Positions 5,430 through 12,615 of a DNA stretch of 13,248 nucleotides are shown in pieces; the stretch's first letter is position 1; every line of letters starts with the position of its first letter. The translations under genes and the position numbers were made by a program. This stretch comes from JAICLK01 sp036489905 (GTDB lineage Bacteria > Patescibacteriota > Saccharimonadia > Saccharimonadales > UBA4665): NCBI GenBank assembly GCA_036489905.1, contig DASXEX010000007.1, positions 1-13,248 of the forward strand. Direction: 5' to 3'. The notes below the pieces were generated by a model. That model ran no database searches, was not told the DNA's origin, and saw only the letters and a program-made list of their open reading frames with translations.

Positions 5430-7250
5430 TTAGTTTACAGGCCTCCTTCTTTTAGTGTAAGCGCTTGTGCGCCCCAAGTCTATATTGGGGTCAGCCGGCA
5501 GGCGAATAGTAAAGCTGGAGCCGTGGCTGCGGCTGGATGTTACTTCAATATGGGCGCCGTGTAGGCTGACAATTTGATTGGTGAGGTAGAGACCGATGCC
5601 GCTGCCGCTAACGTTGGATGACAATTCGTCTTCGAGACGAGTGAACTTTTCGAAAATTGTTGCCTGCCGGGCTTCGTCGATACCAATGCCGGTGTCGGTT
5701 ATGGTTATTAGCGCATCACCTTCCAGTTTGCGGACGCTCGCGGTGATACTGCCTTTGTCCGGAGTGTACTTGATGGCGTTGTTGATCAAATTGTCGAGCG
5801 CCATACGGAAGTATTGCGGGTCGGCCTCAACCTTCAAAGGACGCTTCGGCACCTTGCATGCCAGTTTCTGCCGCCGCTGTTTGGCTTCGACCGCTTGCTC
5901 GTCACATGCTTCTTGGAGGAGCTTGCCGACGTCGACTTTCTGTTTGTGCAAGGCTATCCGGCCGGCGTCGAGCCGCGCCACGTACAACAGCTGGTTAATG
6001 ACTTCCAGCTGCCGCTCGTTGCTGTCGTAGGCGTTTTGCAACATGCCGGTTTGCTTGCGCGTAATTTTGCCGCCATAACCCTGCAACATCATGCCGACAT
6101 ATTGTTTGACCACGGTTGCCGGCGTGCGCAGCTGGTGCGAGGCGAGCGACAGCAAATCGTCTTTGGCGTCCTGCACTTCGAGCTGCTTTTGACGGCTTAA
6201 CTTCCGTTCGCGCGAGGTCGTGAGCAGCCACACCGCGCCGGCCAGCACCGCGCTTACGAAAAAGCCGCGCCACAGGACCAATGCCGGCAGTTGGCGTTCG
6301 TTGGCGGAGATGATGCCAGGCGACGCCGCGAGCACGACCTTCCATTTGTGACCGTACAGCGTGAACGGGAATGCCTGCGTGATAGCCCCGTGCTGCTTGG
6401 CGGTGCTGGTGAAATTGCCGCTTTGGTACACGGGCGCACTTTTCGGGTTGCCGGCCGTTTCGTACCATTGCAGCGCGAAATTGCTATTAGGATTTTCCGC
6501 CAGCAGCGCATTCACCATGGCCTTGATATCGACCGCTACATACACAAATCCGTACAACGCCCGTTGCCGCTCGGTCGCTGTTTGCACGGGCCGGCCGTTC
6601 CGATACACGGGCAAGTAAAGGTTGAAGGCCGACTTGTCAGGCACCTGCGCGCTGACAAGTGTAATTTTACCCGACATAGTCGGCTGTCCGGACATCACGG
6701 ACGCTTGCATGGCGGCGCGGCGCACAGCAGTAGTATAGCCGTCAAAACCGACAACTTTGCCGGTGTTGGCCGTGAATGTTGCGACATACGCGACGGGCGC
6801 GTAGACGTTGCGCGTGCCTGCGGGCCAAATGGCATACTTCGGCACTTGCGCGCGTATGTTGTTCAAAAACGCCGGCACTTCCGCATTTGTCAAATACGGA
6901 ACAAAGCCGATACCGATGATATCCGGCGATTGCTTCGGAATGTTATACGGCTGAAAATACTGCGCCCAATCCGCTTGCGTTAACGAGCGGTTGATTGTAA
7001 ATAACCCCGCGCCGCCGCGCAAAAAACTCTCGTACAGCTGCAAATGTGTCTCCGTCGCCGTCGACAAAATGCGCACCTGTCGTTCGTACGCGCTGTGTTC
7101 ATCCTTCTGTACGCCGTTGCGTACGCCATGCCAGTAGTAGACAAATGCCGAAAAGGTCGCCAGAAAAACTAGCAGCGTCACCACCACATGCGTCTTGACA
7201 TTGGTACGTAACCATTGCCATGTGCGCGCAAAAAATTCCTTGAGGCTCAT
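5430..7250 (-). CDS. CHASE-domain sensor histidine kinase
   Basis: A membrane sensor kinase of 606 residues. TM1 covers about 22-41; an extracytoplasmic region (45-320) begins with a CHASE-type sensor (LQLYESFLRGGAGLF near 71-84, IIGIGFVPYLTNAEV near 111-125, GFVYVAVDI near 234-242); TM2 lies at about 323-344, followed by a short coiled coil. The HisKA domain has the phospho-acceptor His372 in SLASHQLRTP, and the HATPase domain has N-box DNLINNAIKYT (486-496), G1 DTGIGI (519-524), an F-box-like FEKFTR and G2 GSGIGLYL (549-556). All catalytic motifs are intact. CHASE domains bind small extracellular ligands (cytokinins in plant receptors); the ligand here is unknown. It is the first gene of the operon with two receivers. 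The ATG at 7250 lacks a good ribosome-binding site. The 230-aa ORF on the opposite strand (6291-6983) is a shadow. Confidence 0.92.
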   Translation of the reverse strand: MSLKEFFARTWQWLRTNVKTHVVVTLLVFLATFSAFVYYWHGVRNGVQKDEHSAYERQVRILSTATETHLQLYESFLRGGAGLFTINRSLTQADWAQYFQPYNIPKQSPDIIGIGFVPYLTNAEVPAFLNNIRAQVPKYAIWPAGTRNVYAPVAYVATFTANTGKVVGFDGYTTAVRRAAMQASVMSGQPTMSGKITLVSAQVPDKSAFNLYLPVYRNGRPVQTATERQRALYGFVYVAVDIKAMVNALLAENPNSNFALQWYETAGNPKSAPVYQSGNFTSTAKQHGAITQAFPFTLYGHKWKVVLAASPGIISANERQLPALVLWRGFFVSAVLAGAVWLLTTSRERKLSRQKQLEVQDAKDDLLSLASHQLRTPATVVKQYVGMMLQGYGGKITRKQTGMLQNAYDSNERQLEVINQLLYVARLDAGRIALHKQKVDVGKLLQEACDEQAVEAKQRRQKLACKVPKRPLKVEADPQYFRMALDNLINNAIKYTPDKGSITASVRKLEGDALITITDTGIGIDEARQATIFEKFTRLEDELSSNVSGSGIGLYLTNQIVSLHGAHIEVTSSRSHGSSFTIRLPADPNIDLGRTSAYTKRRRPVN

Positions 7251-7460
7251 CTCAAAGCCCCATTCCGGTTATAGCTTCCGGCTTGTTCGAAATGATTTTA
7301 TGCCTTAAGCACCACATGCAATTTTCTATCCCAAACCATTACACTGGTCTTAATTCTCCGCCAGCGTTCACGGGCATCGCTATTAGGAATCTTACACTAT
7401 TTGTATAGTTTTTTTCATGGCCGGACTACGGACCGCGCGCTACGATTTATCTATGATATC

Positions 7461-7469
7461 TGCTATGGA
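7461..7469 (+). promoter_or_regulatory. Candidate extended -10 for the 88-aa gene
   Basis: TGCTATGGA (TGn plus a -10-like hexamer) lies about 34 bases upstream of the ATG at 7503, leaving room for the AAGGAG site in the leader. TATGAT at 7452-7457 is an alternative. No convincing -35 box accompanies either. The rest of 7251-7460 shows only AT-rich patches and no gene. Confidence 0.3.
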
Positions 7470-7502
7470 ATAGAGATTTCTGGGCACGAAGGAGAATTTG
7501 GT

Positions 7503-7769
7503 ATGCTCAATGTATTTTTTTGGTTTGTTTTCGGTTTGCTGGCGGGGTGGGTAGACGTGCTGGCCAGTGGCCTGACGACGCCGCGGCGTACGCTCAGGCA
7601 AATGGCCGTCGGAGTTATCGGCGCGCTAGTCGGCGGCGCAGGTAATCAGCTGCTGCGTCGTCAGAAAGTAGTGGCTGTCTTCAGCGGCCAGAGTATTATC
7701 CTGGCCATCGTCGTGGCAGTTTTATGCGTGGCCGCAAGCAGCTTGATAACCGATCGGCACGTCAATTAA
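7503..7769 (+). CDS. Small membrane protein, GlsB/YeaQ/YmgE (transglycosylase-associated)-like
   Basis: An 88-residue protein starting at an ATG with AAGGAG eight bases upstream. Earlier in-frame starts from 7401 would add a polar stretch preceding the ribosome-binding site and were rejected. Hydrophobic segments cover about 3-22 (NVFFWFVFGLLAGWVDVLAS), a glycine-rich 35-46 (AVGVIGALVGGAG) and about 62-80 (GQSIILAIVVAVLCVAASS). The GLLAGW motif near the start, the V-G-x-x-G-A-x-x-G-G motif and the total length resemble the GlsB/YeaQ/YmgE family, membrane proteins often induced by envelope stress. Three helices would be expected. The family assignment is moderate and no specific role can be read from the sequence. 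Confidence 0.65.
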   Translation: MLNVFFWFVFGLLAGWVDVLASGLTTPRRTLRQMAVGVIGALVGGAGNQLLRRQKVVAVFSGQSIILAIVVAVLCVAASSLITDRHVN

Positions 7770-7825
7770 GTCTGGCTTTTTGGAGGCGCGTAAAATTTGC
7801 CTCTGCACAACTTGAATGTTTTGTC

Positions 7826-7854
7826 TTGCGTCAAAAGGGCAAAAGGGCTATACT
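7826..7854 (+). promoter_or_regulatory. Sigma70-type promoter of the RRM gene, with tandem repeat in the spacer
   Basis: TTGCGT (7826-7831), an exact 17-bp spacer and TATACT (7849-7854) form a good promoter. The start site is predicted near 7861, giving a leader of about 114 nt before the ATG at 7975. The spacer consists of two copies of the octamer AAAAGGGC (7833-7848) preceded by C. Confidence 0.65.
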
Positions 7855-7860
7855 TGCCCA

Positions 7861-7974
7861 AGTTAGAAGCAAGCTGCTGAATTTTTTAACGTTCACATTA
7901 ATTTTTAAGTCATTTCGTTTGGGCGCAGCTACTGGATAATTTGCCAGATACCTCGCGAAAAAAAAGGAGTATAA
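7861..7974 (+). promoter_or_regulatory. Long 5' leader of the RRM mRNA
   Basis: This untranslated stretch of about 114 nt is AT-rich (TTTTTTAACG, TTAATTTTTAAG). It has a long-range complement AGCTGC (7872-7877) with GCAGCT (7925-7930), a small hairpin CTGG/CCAG (7932-7935 with 7944-7947), and an A8-GGAG ribosome-binding site. It matches no riboswitch class I can name. Autoregulatory binding by the encoded RNA-binding protein or cold-responsive folding is a plausible inference only. Confidence 0.35.
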
Positions 7975-8316
7975 ATGGCAACTAAGTTATTCGTAGGCGG
8001 ATTGCCCTACTCGGTAACGGACGACCAACTGCGCGATTTGTTTGCGCCGTTTGGAACGGTAGCATCGGCGAAAGTTATCGTCGACCGCGAAACCAATCGT
8101 TCAAAGGGTTTCGGCTTTGTCGAAATGGAGAACGACCAGGAGGCCCAAGAAGCCACCAAACAGCTCAACGGCAAAGAAGTCGAAGGCCGCAGCATCACGG
8201 TTAACGAAGCCCGCCCGCAAGAGCCCCGTTCATTCGGCGGCGGCGGTGGCGGCGGTTTCGGTGGCGGCAATAATTACCGCAACAACCGCGACAGCGGCGG
8301 CGGTCGTCGCTACTAG
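7975..8316 (+). CDS. Glycine-rich RRM RNA-binding protein
   Basis: A 113-residue protein with one RNA-recognition motif (about 3-80) and a glycine-rich tail. RNP2 is LFVGGL (5-10) and RNP1 is KGFGFVEM (44-51) with both aromatic RNA-stacking positions (Phe46, Phe48). The tail (87-113) is a run of glycines with FGGGNNYRNNRD and ends GGGRRY, an RGG/disordered type. This matches the small single-RRM proteins of cyanobacteria and CPR and the plant GR-RBPs, which bind single-stranded RNA and are often cold-induced. AAGGAG lies five bases before the ATG. The gene has its own promoter and terminator, so it is monocistronic. Confidence 0.93.
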   Translation: MATKLFVGGLPYSVTDDQLRDLFAPFGTVASAKVIVDRETNRSKGFGFVEMENDQEAQEATKQLNGKEVEGRSITVNEARPQEPRSFGGGGGGGFGGGNNYRNNRDSGGGRRY

Positions 8317-8334
8317 AGCTTAAGCGCTTAAGCT
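8317..8334. repeat. Perfect 18-bp palindrome after the RRM stop codon
   Basis: AGCTTAAGCGCTTAAGCT begins on the base after the TAG stop and is identical to its own reverse complement, with no spacer. It contains AAGCGCTT in the centre and lies seven bases before the terminator hairpin. It could be a protein-binding site or a second 3' hairpin in the RNA. Confidence 0.7.
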
Positions 8335-8341
8335 TAAAGCA

Positions 8342-8376
8342 AAAACCGGACGGTTTACTCGTCCGGTTTTGTTTTT
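8342..8376 (+). terminator. Rho-independent terminator, probably bidirectional
   Basis: The stem AAAACCGGACG (8342-8352) pairs perfectly with CGTCCGGTTTT (8360-8370) around a 7-nt loop, followed by GTTTTT. On the opposite strand the stem is followed by TTTGC, so it may also stop transcription of the convergent MMPL gene, which ends at 8388. Confidence 0.9.
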
Positions 8377-8387
8377 GTCGTGAAGGT

Positions 8388-10490
8388 TTATTTTGATTTG
8401 CCGCTCGGGCGATGGCCCGGCCACCAGATTTTATAGCCGATGAGGGCAGTGATGCTCGGAATGAGAAAGGGCGCGATGACGAAGGCGGCAAGCAGTACAC
8501 CGATGGCGATGGCCGCGCCCATTTGCGACAGAAAGCTAATGCCGCCAAGTAACAGCGAGCCGAACGTGGCTGCCAAAATCAAGCCCGCCGAAGCAACGGT
8601 GCCGCTGCTGTGCTCAACCGTCAAGTCGGCGGCTTCGCGCGGCTTGCGGCCGGCGCGGACTTCCTCACGCAGCCTCGTTATCGTCAAAATGTTGTAGTCG
8701 GTGCCGATGGCCACCACGAATAGATACATGAACATCGGGATGAAGAAAATCAGGCCGGGCGCGTTGCCAATTTTTTCAAAAATGAGCGTGGTCGCGCCAA
8801 GTGTCGCGATGTAGCCGAGCCCCACGCCGATCAGCAAGAAAACCGGCGCTACCAGGCTGCGCAGCAATATGGCTAGGATGACGAAAATGAACACGGCTGC
8901 AATCGGGAACAGTACGCGCAGGTCGCGGTCGGTGACGGCTTTCATGTCGACAATGACTGATGTGGAACCGCCGACGTAGACGTGGTCATCGCCGATGCGG
9001 ACACTATGCGCAGCATCGCGGATTGAGCCGGCGACATTTGAAATCGCCGCACTGCTGTACGGATTAGCTTTCAGAACAACGGGGAAGACAGCAGTTTTGC
9101 CGTTCGGTGCGAGCGTGGCGGGCATAGTGTTTGCCACACCGGTCGTGTGCGCCATTTTTTGCTCAAGCGGTTTAAGTTGAGTAAGCGTAAGTTTGGCATT
9201 GCCGGTGACGTAGACTTGCACCGGATCGGATACGCCAGCCGGGAATGCGGCAGTCAATTCGTTGTAGCCGGTGCCCGATTCGGTGTTTTTCGGCGGCTGG
9301 CTGAACGAGCTGAAGTCAGCGCGGTAGCTCATTGCAAACGCGCTCAAAGCTAAGAGTACTACGATAACACCGCTGGCTACCGTGGCTGGACGTTGCGCCA
9401 CCGCGCCGCCGATTTTCTTGGAAATGGTCGGATTCAGGGATTTGCTTTTCCAGGCTTTGCTTGGCCAAAAAATCTTGGTGCCGACAATCGCGACCAATGC
9501 CGGTACAAGTGTCAGCGCCGCCAACATCATCACGCTGACGCAAATCACCAGCCCGGGTGCCATCGATGAAAAGATGCCGAATTTGGCGAAAAATAAGGCG
9601 GTAAACGAAGTCAGTACCACGAGCGCCGCCGACAAAATCGCCTCGCCGGCGTGGCTCAAAGCAAACGACACCGCCCCGCGTGTGTGGTCGCCGGTGCGCA
9701 ACCGTTCACGGTAGCGAAACAGCAGGAACAAAATATAATCGGTGCCGATGCCAAAGAGTACGACCGTAAATATAATGCTCAGCTGCTGATTGACTTTGAA
9801 GTTGAAAATGTGAGCCGCGTCGGCAATCAGGTTGCTCGCGATAAAGTCCACGACGCCAACAGCCATAATCGGTAAGAGCCCAGCAAACGGACTCCGGAAG
9901 ACAAACGCTGGCAACACGAGCACAATCAGCAGCGTGCCGATGCTGACGATTTTCAGCGCTTTGTTTGACTGGCCTTGCGTGTCGTAGCCGATGGCTTCCT
10001 GGCCGGTGACGTTGTCGGCCACGTTGCTGCCCGAGAGTTGTTGATGCAAGCTATCGCGCACACCTTTGACGGCGTTGATGGTCGACGTGTCATTCGGATT
10101 GCCGGAGTAAATTATCGTGCCAAGTGCCACCTTGCCGTTCGGCGAAAGCTGCCTCGGGCTGGCAGTGACGACCGCGACGTGCGGCAAATGTTTTGCCGCG
10201 ACCGCGTTGGCTGCCTTGTTTATCGTTTGCAAGTCGGCGGCGCTCAAACGTGTGCCGGATTTATTCTTAAAAACGATGAGGTCGGTTGCATCCTGACTGT
10301 GCGGCGAGACTTTTTTGGCGGCGTCATTTGCCTGCACGGATTCATAATTCTTCGGCAAAAAGCTGCTTTCGTTGTTGCTTTCCACGCTGCTCAAAGCAGG
10401 GCTTACCATCGCAATCGCAATCGCTGCCACCAGCCAAACCGCTAGTACCCACCATCGTTTTTTGACAATAAAATTTCCGAATCGTTCCAT
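8388..10490 (-). CDS. MMPL-family RND transporter
   Basis: A 700-residue transporter of the MmpL/YdfJ type, which exports lipids or hydrophobic compounds using the proton gradient. It has two RND halves. TM1 (about 14-34) is followed by a periplasmic porter domain (35-178) and a bundle of five helices (about 180-340); the second half begins with TM7 (about 368-388), a porter domain (390-525) and a final bundle (527-690). The proton-relay motif G-T-D-Y occurs in both halves: Asp251/Tyr252 and Asp598/Tyr599, as in MmpL3. The protein ends in a short basic tail. The ATG at 10490 has AAAGG nine bases upstream. It lies 124 bp behind marR on the same strand with its own promoter, so it may belong to the MarR circuit but can also be expressed alone. 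The substrate is unknown. Drug-efflux and cell-envelope lipid export are both seen in the family. Confidence 0.92.
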   Translation of the reverse strand: MERFGNFIVKKRWWVLAVWLVAAIAIAMVSPALSSVESNNESSFLPKNYESVQANDAAKKVSPHSQDATDLIVFKNKSGTRLSAADLQTINKAANAVAAKHLPHVAVVTASPRQLSPNGKVALGTIIYSGNPNDTSTINAVKGVRDSLHQQLSGSNVADNVTGQEAIGYDTQGQSNKALKIVSIGTLLIVLVLPAFVFRSPFAGLLPIMAVGVVDFIASNLIADAAHIFNFKVNQQLSIIFTVVLFGIGTDYILFLLFRYRERLRTGDHTRGAVSFALSHAGEAILSAALVVLTSFTALFFAKFGIFSSMAPGLVICVSVMMLAALTLVPALVAIVGTKIFWPSKAWKSKSLNPTISKKIGGAVAQRPATVASGVIVVLLALSAFAMSYRADFSSFSQPPKNTESGTGYNELTAAFPAGVSDPVQVYVTGNAKLTLTQLKPLEQKMAHTTGVANTMPATLAPNGKTAVFPVVLKANPYSSAAISNVAGSIRDAAHSVRIGDDHVYVGGSTSVIVDMKAVTDRDLRVLFPIAAVFIFVILAILLRSLVAPVFLLIGVGLGYIATLGATTLIFEKIGNAPGLIFFIPMFMYLFVVAIGTDYNILTITRLREEVRAGRKPREAADLTVEHSSGTVASAGLILAATFGSLLLGGISFLSQMGAAIAIGVLLAAFVIAPFLIPSITALIGYKIWWPGHRPSGKSK

Positions 10491-10525
10491 AAAGTGCTGC
10501 CTTTTCGTTTTTACTTAACCGCTTG

Positions 10526-10534
10526 AGTATAGCA
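10526..10534 (-). promoter_or_regulatory. Extended -10 promoter of the MMPL gene
   Basis: On the minus strand TGCTATACT ends 35 bases before the ATG at 10490, predicting a leader of about 29 nt. It is the same nonamer as the promoter of the 68-aa gene at 2825-2833. No strong -35 is seen, and no copy of the 12-bp MarR-type half-site is found nearby. Confidence 0.55.
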
Positions 10535-10614
10535 TGATCGGTGCACGATTCACGTCACCAGCGCAAGCCTGGCGGCGCTTTGTCGTTATCGTTCAGAGTG
10601 ACGGCTGGGTGCCG

Positions 10615-11064
10615 TTAATCTTTGACAATCTTTTGCACGAGGTTGATGAACGTTTTGGCTTCGCGCTTGGAGAGCTTGGCGAGGATGTAGCTGTCGTCGC
10701 CGGCCAGCTCGTCCACAAGTATTGAGCGGATATCGGTTCCCTTGCGTTTAAGCCCGATCATTTTTATCCGTCGGTCGGCGGGGTTTTCGCTGCGTGCGGC
10801 CAGGTTTTTGTGCTCAAGCCCGTCTATGATGCCGGTGACGTTCGATGGATCGCAGTAGAAAACGGACGTGAGCTCGTGCATTGAGCGTGGTTCGTCCAGC
10901 GCGAGCAGCGCCAACAACTGCATGGGCGTCAGCCCGTGACGGCCGCCAATTTCGATGATGTTGCGCTTGGCGAGTAGTAAAAACTCCACAAAAGCGAGTT
11001 GGTATTTTTCGAGAATTGTTTGACGAGCCATGGCAGGTAAGCTTGCTATGTCAATAGTTGACAT
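10615..11064 (-). CDS. MarR-family transcriptional regulator
   Basis: From the ATG at 11064 the product has 149 residues, usual for MarR repressors, which sense small molecules and repress efflux genes. An N-terminal dimerisation helix (about 12-38) is followed by LTPMQLLALLAL (45-56), the winged-helix recognition part SMHELTSVFYCDPSNVTGII (61-80) and a wing with the conserved D-R-R (97-99, NPADRRIKMIGLKRKG), then C-terminal dimerisation helices. Other in-frame starts are TTG 11070 and ATG 11031; none has a Shine-Dalgarno sequence. ATG 11064 lies in the centre of a perfect 12-bp inverted repeat (11050-11078). If 11031 is the true start, the whole repeat lies upstream of the gene. It is divergent from the MFS pump and upstream of the MMPL transporter, the classic context of a local repressor of export genes. 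A single Cys (Cys71) sits in the recognition region. Confidence 0.88.
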   Translation of the reverse strand: MSTIDIASLPAMARQTILEKYQLAFVEFLLLAKRNIIEIGGRHGLTPMQLLALLALDEPRSMHELTSVFYCDPSNVTGIIDGLEHKNLAARSENPADRRIKMIGLKRKGTDIRSILVDELAGDDSYILAKLSKREAKTFINLVQKIVKD

Positions 11065-11078
11065 ACTCAACTATTGAC
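11050..11078. promoter_or_regulatory. Probable MarR operator: perfect 12-bp inverted repeat
   Basis: GTCAATAGTTGA (11050-11061), a 5-bp spacer and TCAACTATTGAC (11067-11078) are perfect inverted repeats. The AGTTGA/TCAACT core is like known MarR-family boxes. The repeat covers the start region of marR and the -35 box and spacer of the MFS promoter, so one bound dimer could control both genes. Confidence 0.75.
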
Positions 11079-11087
11079 CGTTACAAT
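11058..11087 (+). promoter_or_regulatory. Promoter of the MFS pump gene
   Basis: A consensus TTGACA (11058-11063), an 18-bp spacer and TACAAT (11082-11087) predict a start near 11094 and a leader of about 52 nt. The -35 and most of the spacer are inside the inverted repeat, so MarR binding would block RNA polymerase. Confidence 0.6.
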
Positions 11088-11145
11088 TGTTTGATACGTC
11101 TAATTTTACAATTCTAAAAGGTTGAGTGCAAGGGGGACGAGGTTT

Positions 11146-12576
11146 ATGAAAGAAAAAGCGGGCAACCATTGGTTGATTCTGATCCTGCTGGCGTTTGCGC
11201 AATTTATGGTGGTACTTGATATTTCCATTGTGAATGTTATGCTGCCGGCCGTGCAGCGGGCGTTCCATATGACGCCGACGAATTTGCAGTGGATTATTAC
11301 CGCGTACACGCTGGCGTTCGGCGGCTTTTTGCTGCTGGGCGGACGAGCGGCGGATTTGTTCGGGCGCCGCAGGATATTCTTGACGGGCGTGATCGTGTTC
11401 GCGCTGGCATCGCTGGCCGATGGATTGTCGCAATCGGGCGGAATGCTGATTGGTTTGCGCCTGGTGCAAGGACTCGCCGGCGCGTTTATGTCACCGGCTG
11501 CGCTGTCGATTGTTCTCGTAACGTACCGAGAAGGTCACGAGCGCAACCTGGCGCTTTCGGTCTGGGGCGCAGTAGCTTCAGGCGGCGCGGCGGTTGGCGT
11601 GCTGCTCGGCGGTATAATCACGCAATATTTTGGTTGGCGCTGGTGTTTCTTTATCAACGTGCCGATTGGCGCATTGGTGTTGCTGGGCGCATGGCGGCTG
11701 GTGCCGGCACACGAGTCCGAAGAGCGGCGCAATGACCTTGACTTGCTTGGAGCAATAGCGGTCACTGCAGGACTTGTGGCGCTAGTTTACGGGCTCGTGA
11801 AGGCGCCGCTTGATGGCTGGACAGCACACTCGACGCTGATAGCCTTTGGCGCGAGCGTGCTGTTGCTCATCGCGTTCATCCTCAATGAGTGGCAAGTTGA
11901 GCGGCCACTTATGCCACTTTCGATTTTCAAGCTTCGCAATGTGTCGGGTGCAAACTTGATGCAGCTTGCGAACGCCGCCGCGCTTTTCTCGACTTTTTTC
12001 TTCAGCTCTTTGTACGTGCAGGATATTTTGGGTTACTCGCCGGTGCGCACGGGTTTAAGCTTTTTGGTGATGCCGGTGGTGATTGCGATCGCCGCGACCA
12101 ATGTGCCGCGGGTTATCAAGCGAGTGGGATATAAACCGGTGTTGATGGTCGGGCCGCTCTTTACGGCGGCAGGGCTGTTCATGCTCGCGCACGTGCCGGT
12201 GCAGGGACATTACGACAGCGATCTTCTGCCCGGGTTTGTCGTTATGGCGTTTGGGCTCGGTTCCACTTTTGTGAGTGTGATGATTGCGGCTACTTCCGGC
12301 GTGGCCGGGCATTTGTCGGGATTGGCGTCCGGGCTCGTGAACACGGCGCAGCAAATCGGCGGCTCACTTGGTCTGGCTGTTTTGAGCGGAATCGCTGCGT
12401 CGAGCACGACTCGGTTTCTGCAGCACGCCAGTGGTACGCATACACCGGCAACCGCCGCCGCAGCAACCGTTCACGGTTTCCAAAACGGTTTCTACATTGC
12501 CATGTGCTTCGCACTGCTCGCCTTCCTGCTGGCCGTTTTCGTCATCAAACGGCAAAAGCCTTCCACTGAATCGTAG
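11146..12576 (+). CDS. DHA2-type MFS drug:proton antiporter (14 TM)
   Basis: A 476-residue major-facilitator pump of the EmrB/QacA (DHA2) type, which expels drugs or toxic compounds in exchange for protons. Motif D1 LDISIVNVMLP (24-34) carries the acidic residue Asp25 in TM1; motif A is GGRAADLFGRRR (65-76); a motif-C-like glycine-rich TM5 GAVASGGAAVGVLLGG (141-156) is followed by GWRWCFFINVPIG (163-175), a DHA2 hallmark. The number of hydrophobic stretches fits 14 helices. The ATG at 11146 is preceded by GAGG and an AAGGGGG further up; the TTG at 11122 would lie before these and was rejected. It is divergent from marR with the operator between them. No clear terminator follows the stop. Confidence 0.92.
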   Translation: MKEKAGNHWLILILLAFAQFMVVLDISIVNVMLPAVQRAFHMTPTNLQWIITAYTLAFGGFLLLGGRAADLFGRRRIFLTGVIVFALASLADGLSQSGGMLIGLRLVQGLAGAFMSPAALSIVLVTYREGHERNLALSVWGAVASGGAAVGVLLGGIITQYFGWRWCFFINVPIGALVLLGAWRLVPAHESEERRNDLDLLGAIAVTAGLVALVYGLVKAPLDGWTAHSTLIAFGASVLLLIAFILNEWQVERPLMPLSIFKLRNVSGANLMQLANAAALFSTFFFSSLYVQDILGYSPVRTGLSFLVMPVVIAIAATNVPRVIKRVGYKPVLMVGPLFTAAGLFMLAHVPVQGHYDSDLLPGFVVMAFGLGSTFVSVMIAATSGVAGHLSGLASGLVNTAQQIGGSLGLAVLSGIAASSTTRFLQHASGTHTPATAAAATVHGFQNGFYIAMCFALLAFLLAVFVIKRQKPSTES

Positions 12577-12615
12577 GCCGAGGCAGCGCCCCAAACAGAT
12601 TTCATCTTCATTTAA

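Noticed and set aside
6291..6983. A 230-codon open frame on the plus strand
   Set aside because: It is antisense to the histidine kinase, whose frame carries intact CHASE and kinase motifs. The plus-strand translation is Arg/His-rich without any family pattern, as expected for a shadow of GC-rich coding DNA.
10601..10615. ACGGC/GCCGT hairpin at the marR stop as a terminator
   Set aside because: The stem is five base pairs and no T-run follows on the minus strand, so it is too weak to call.
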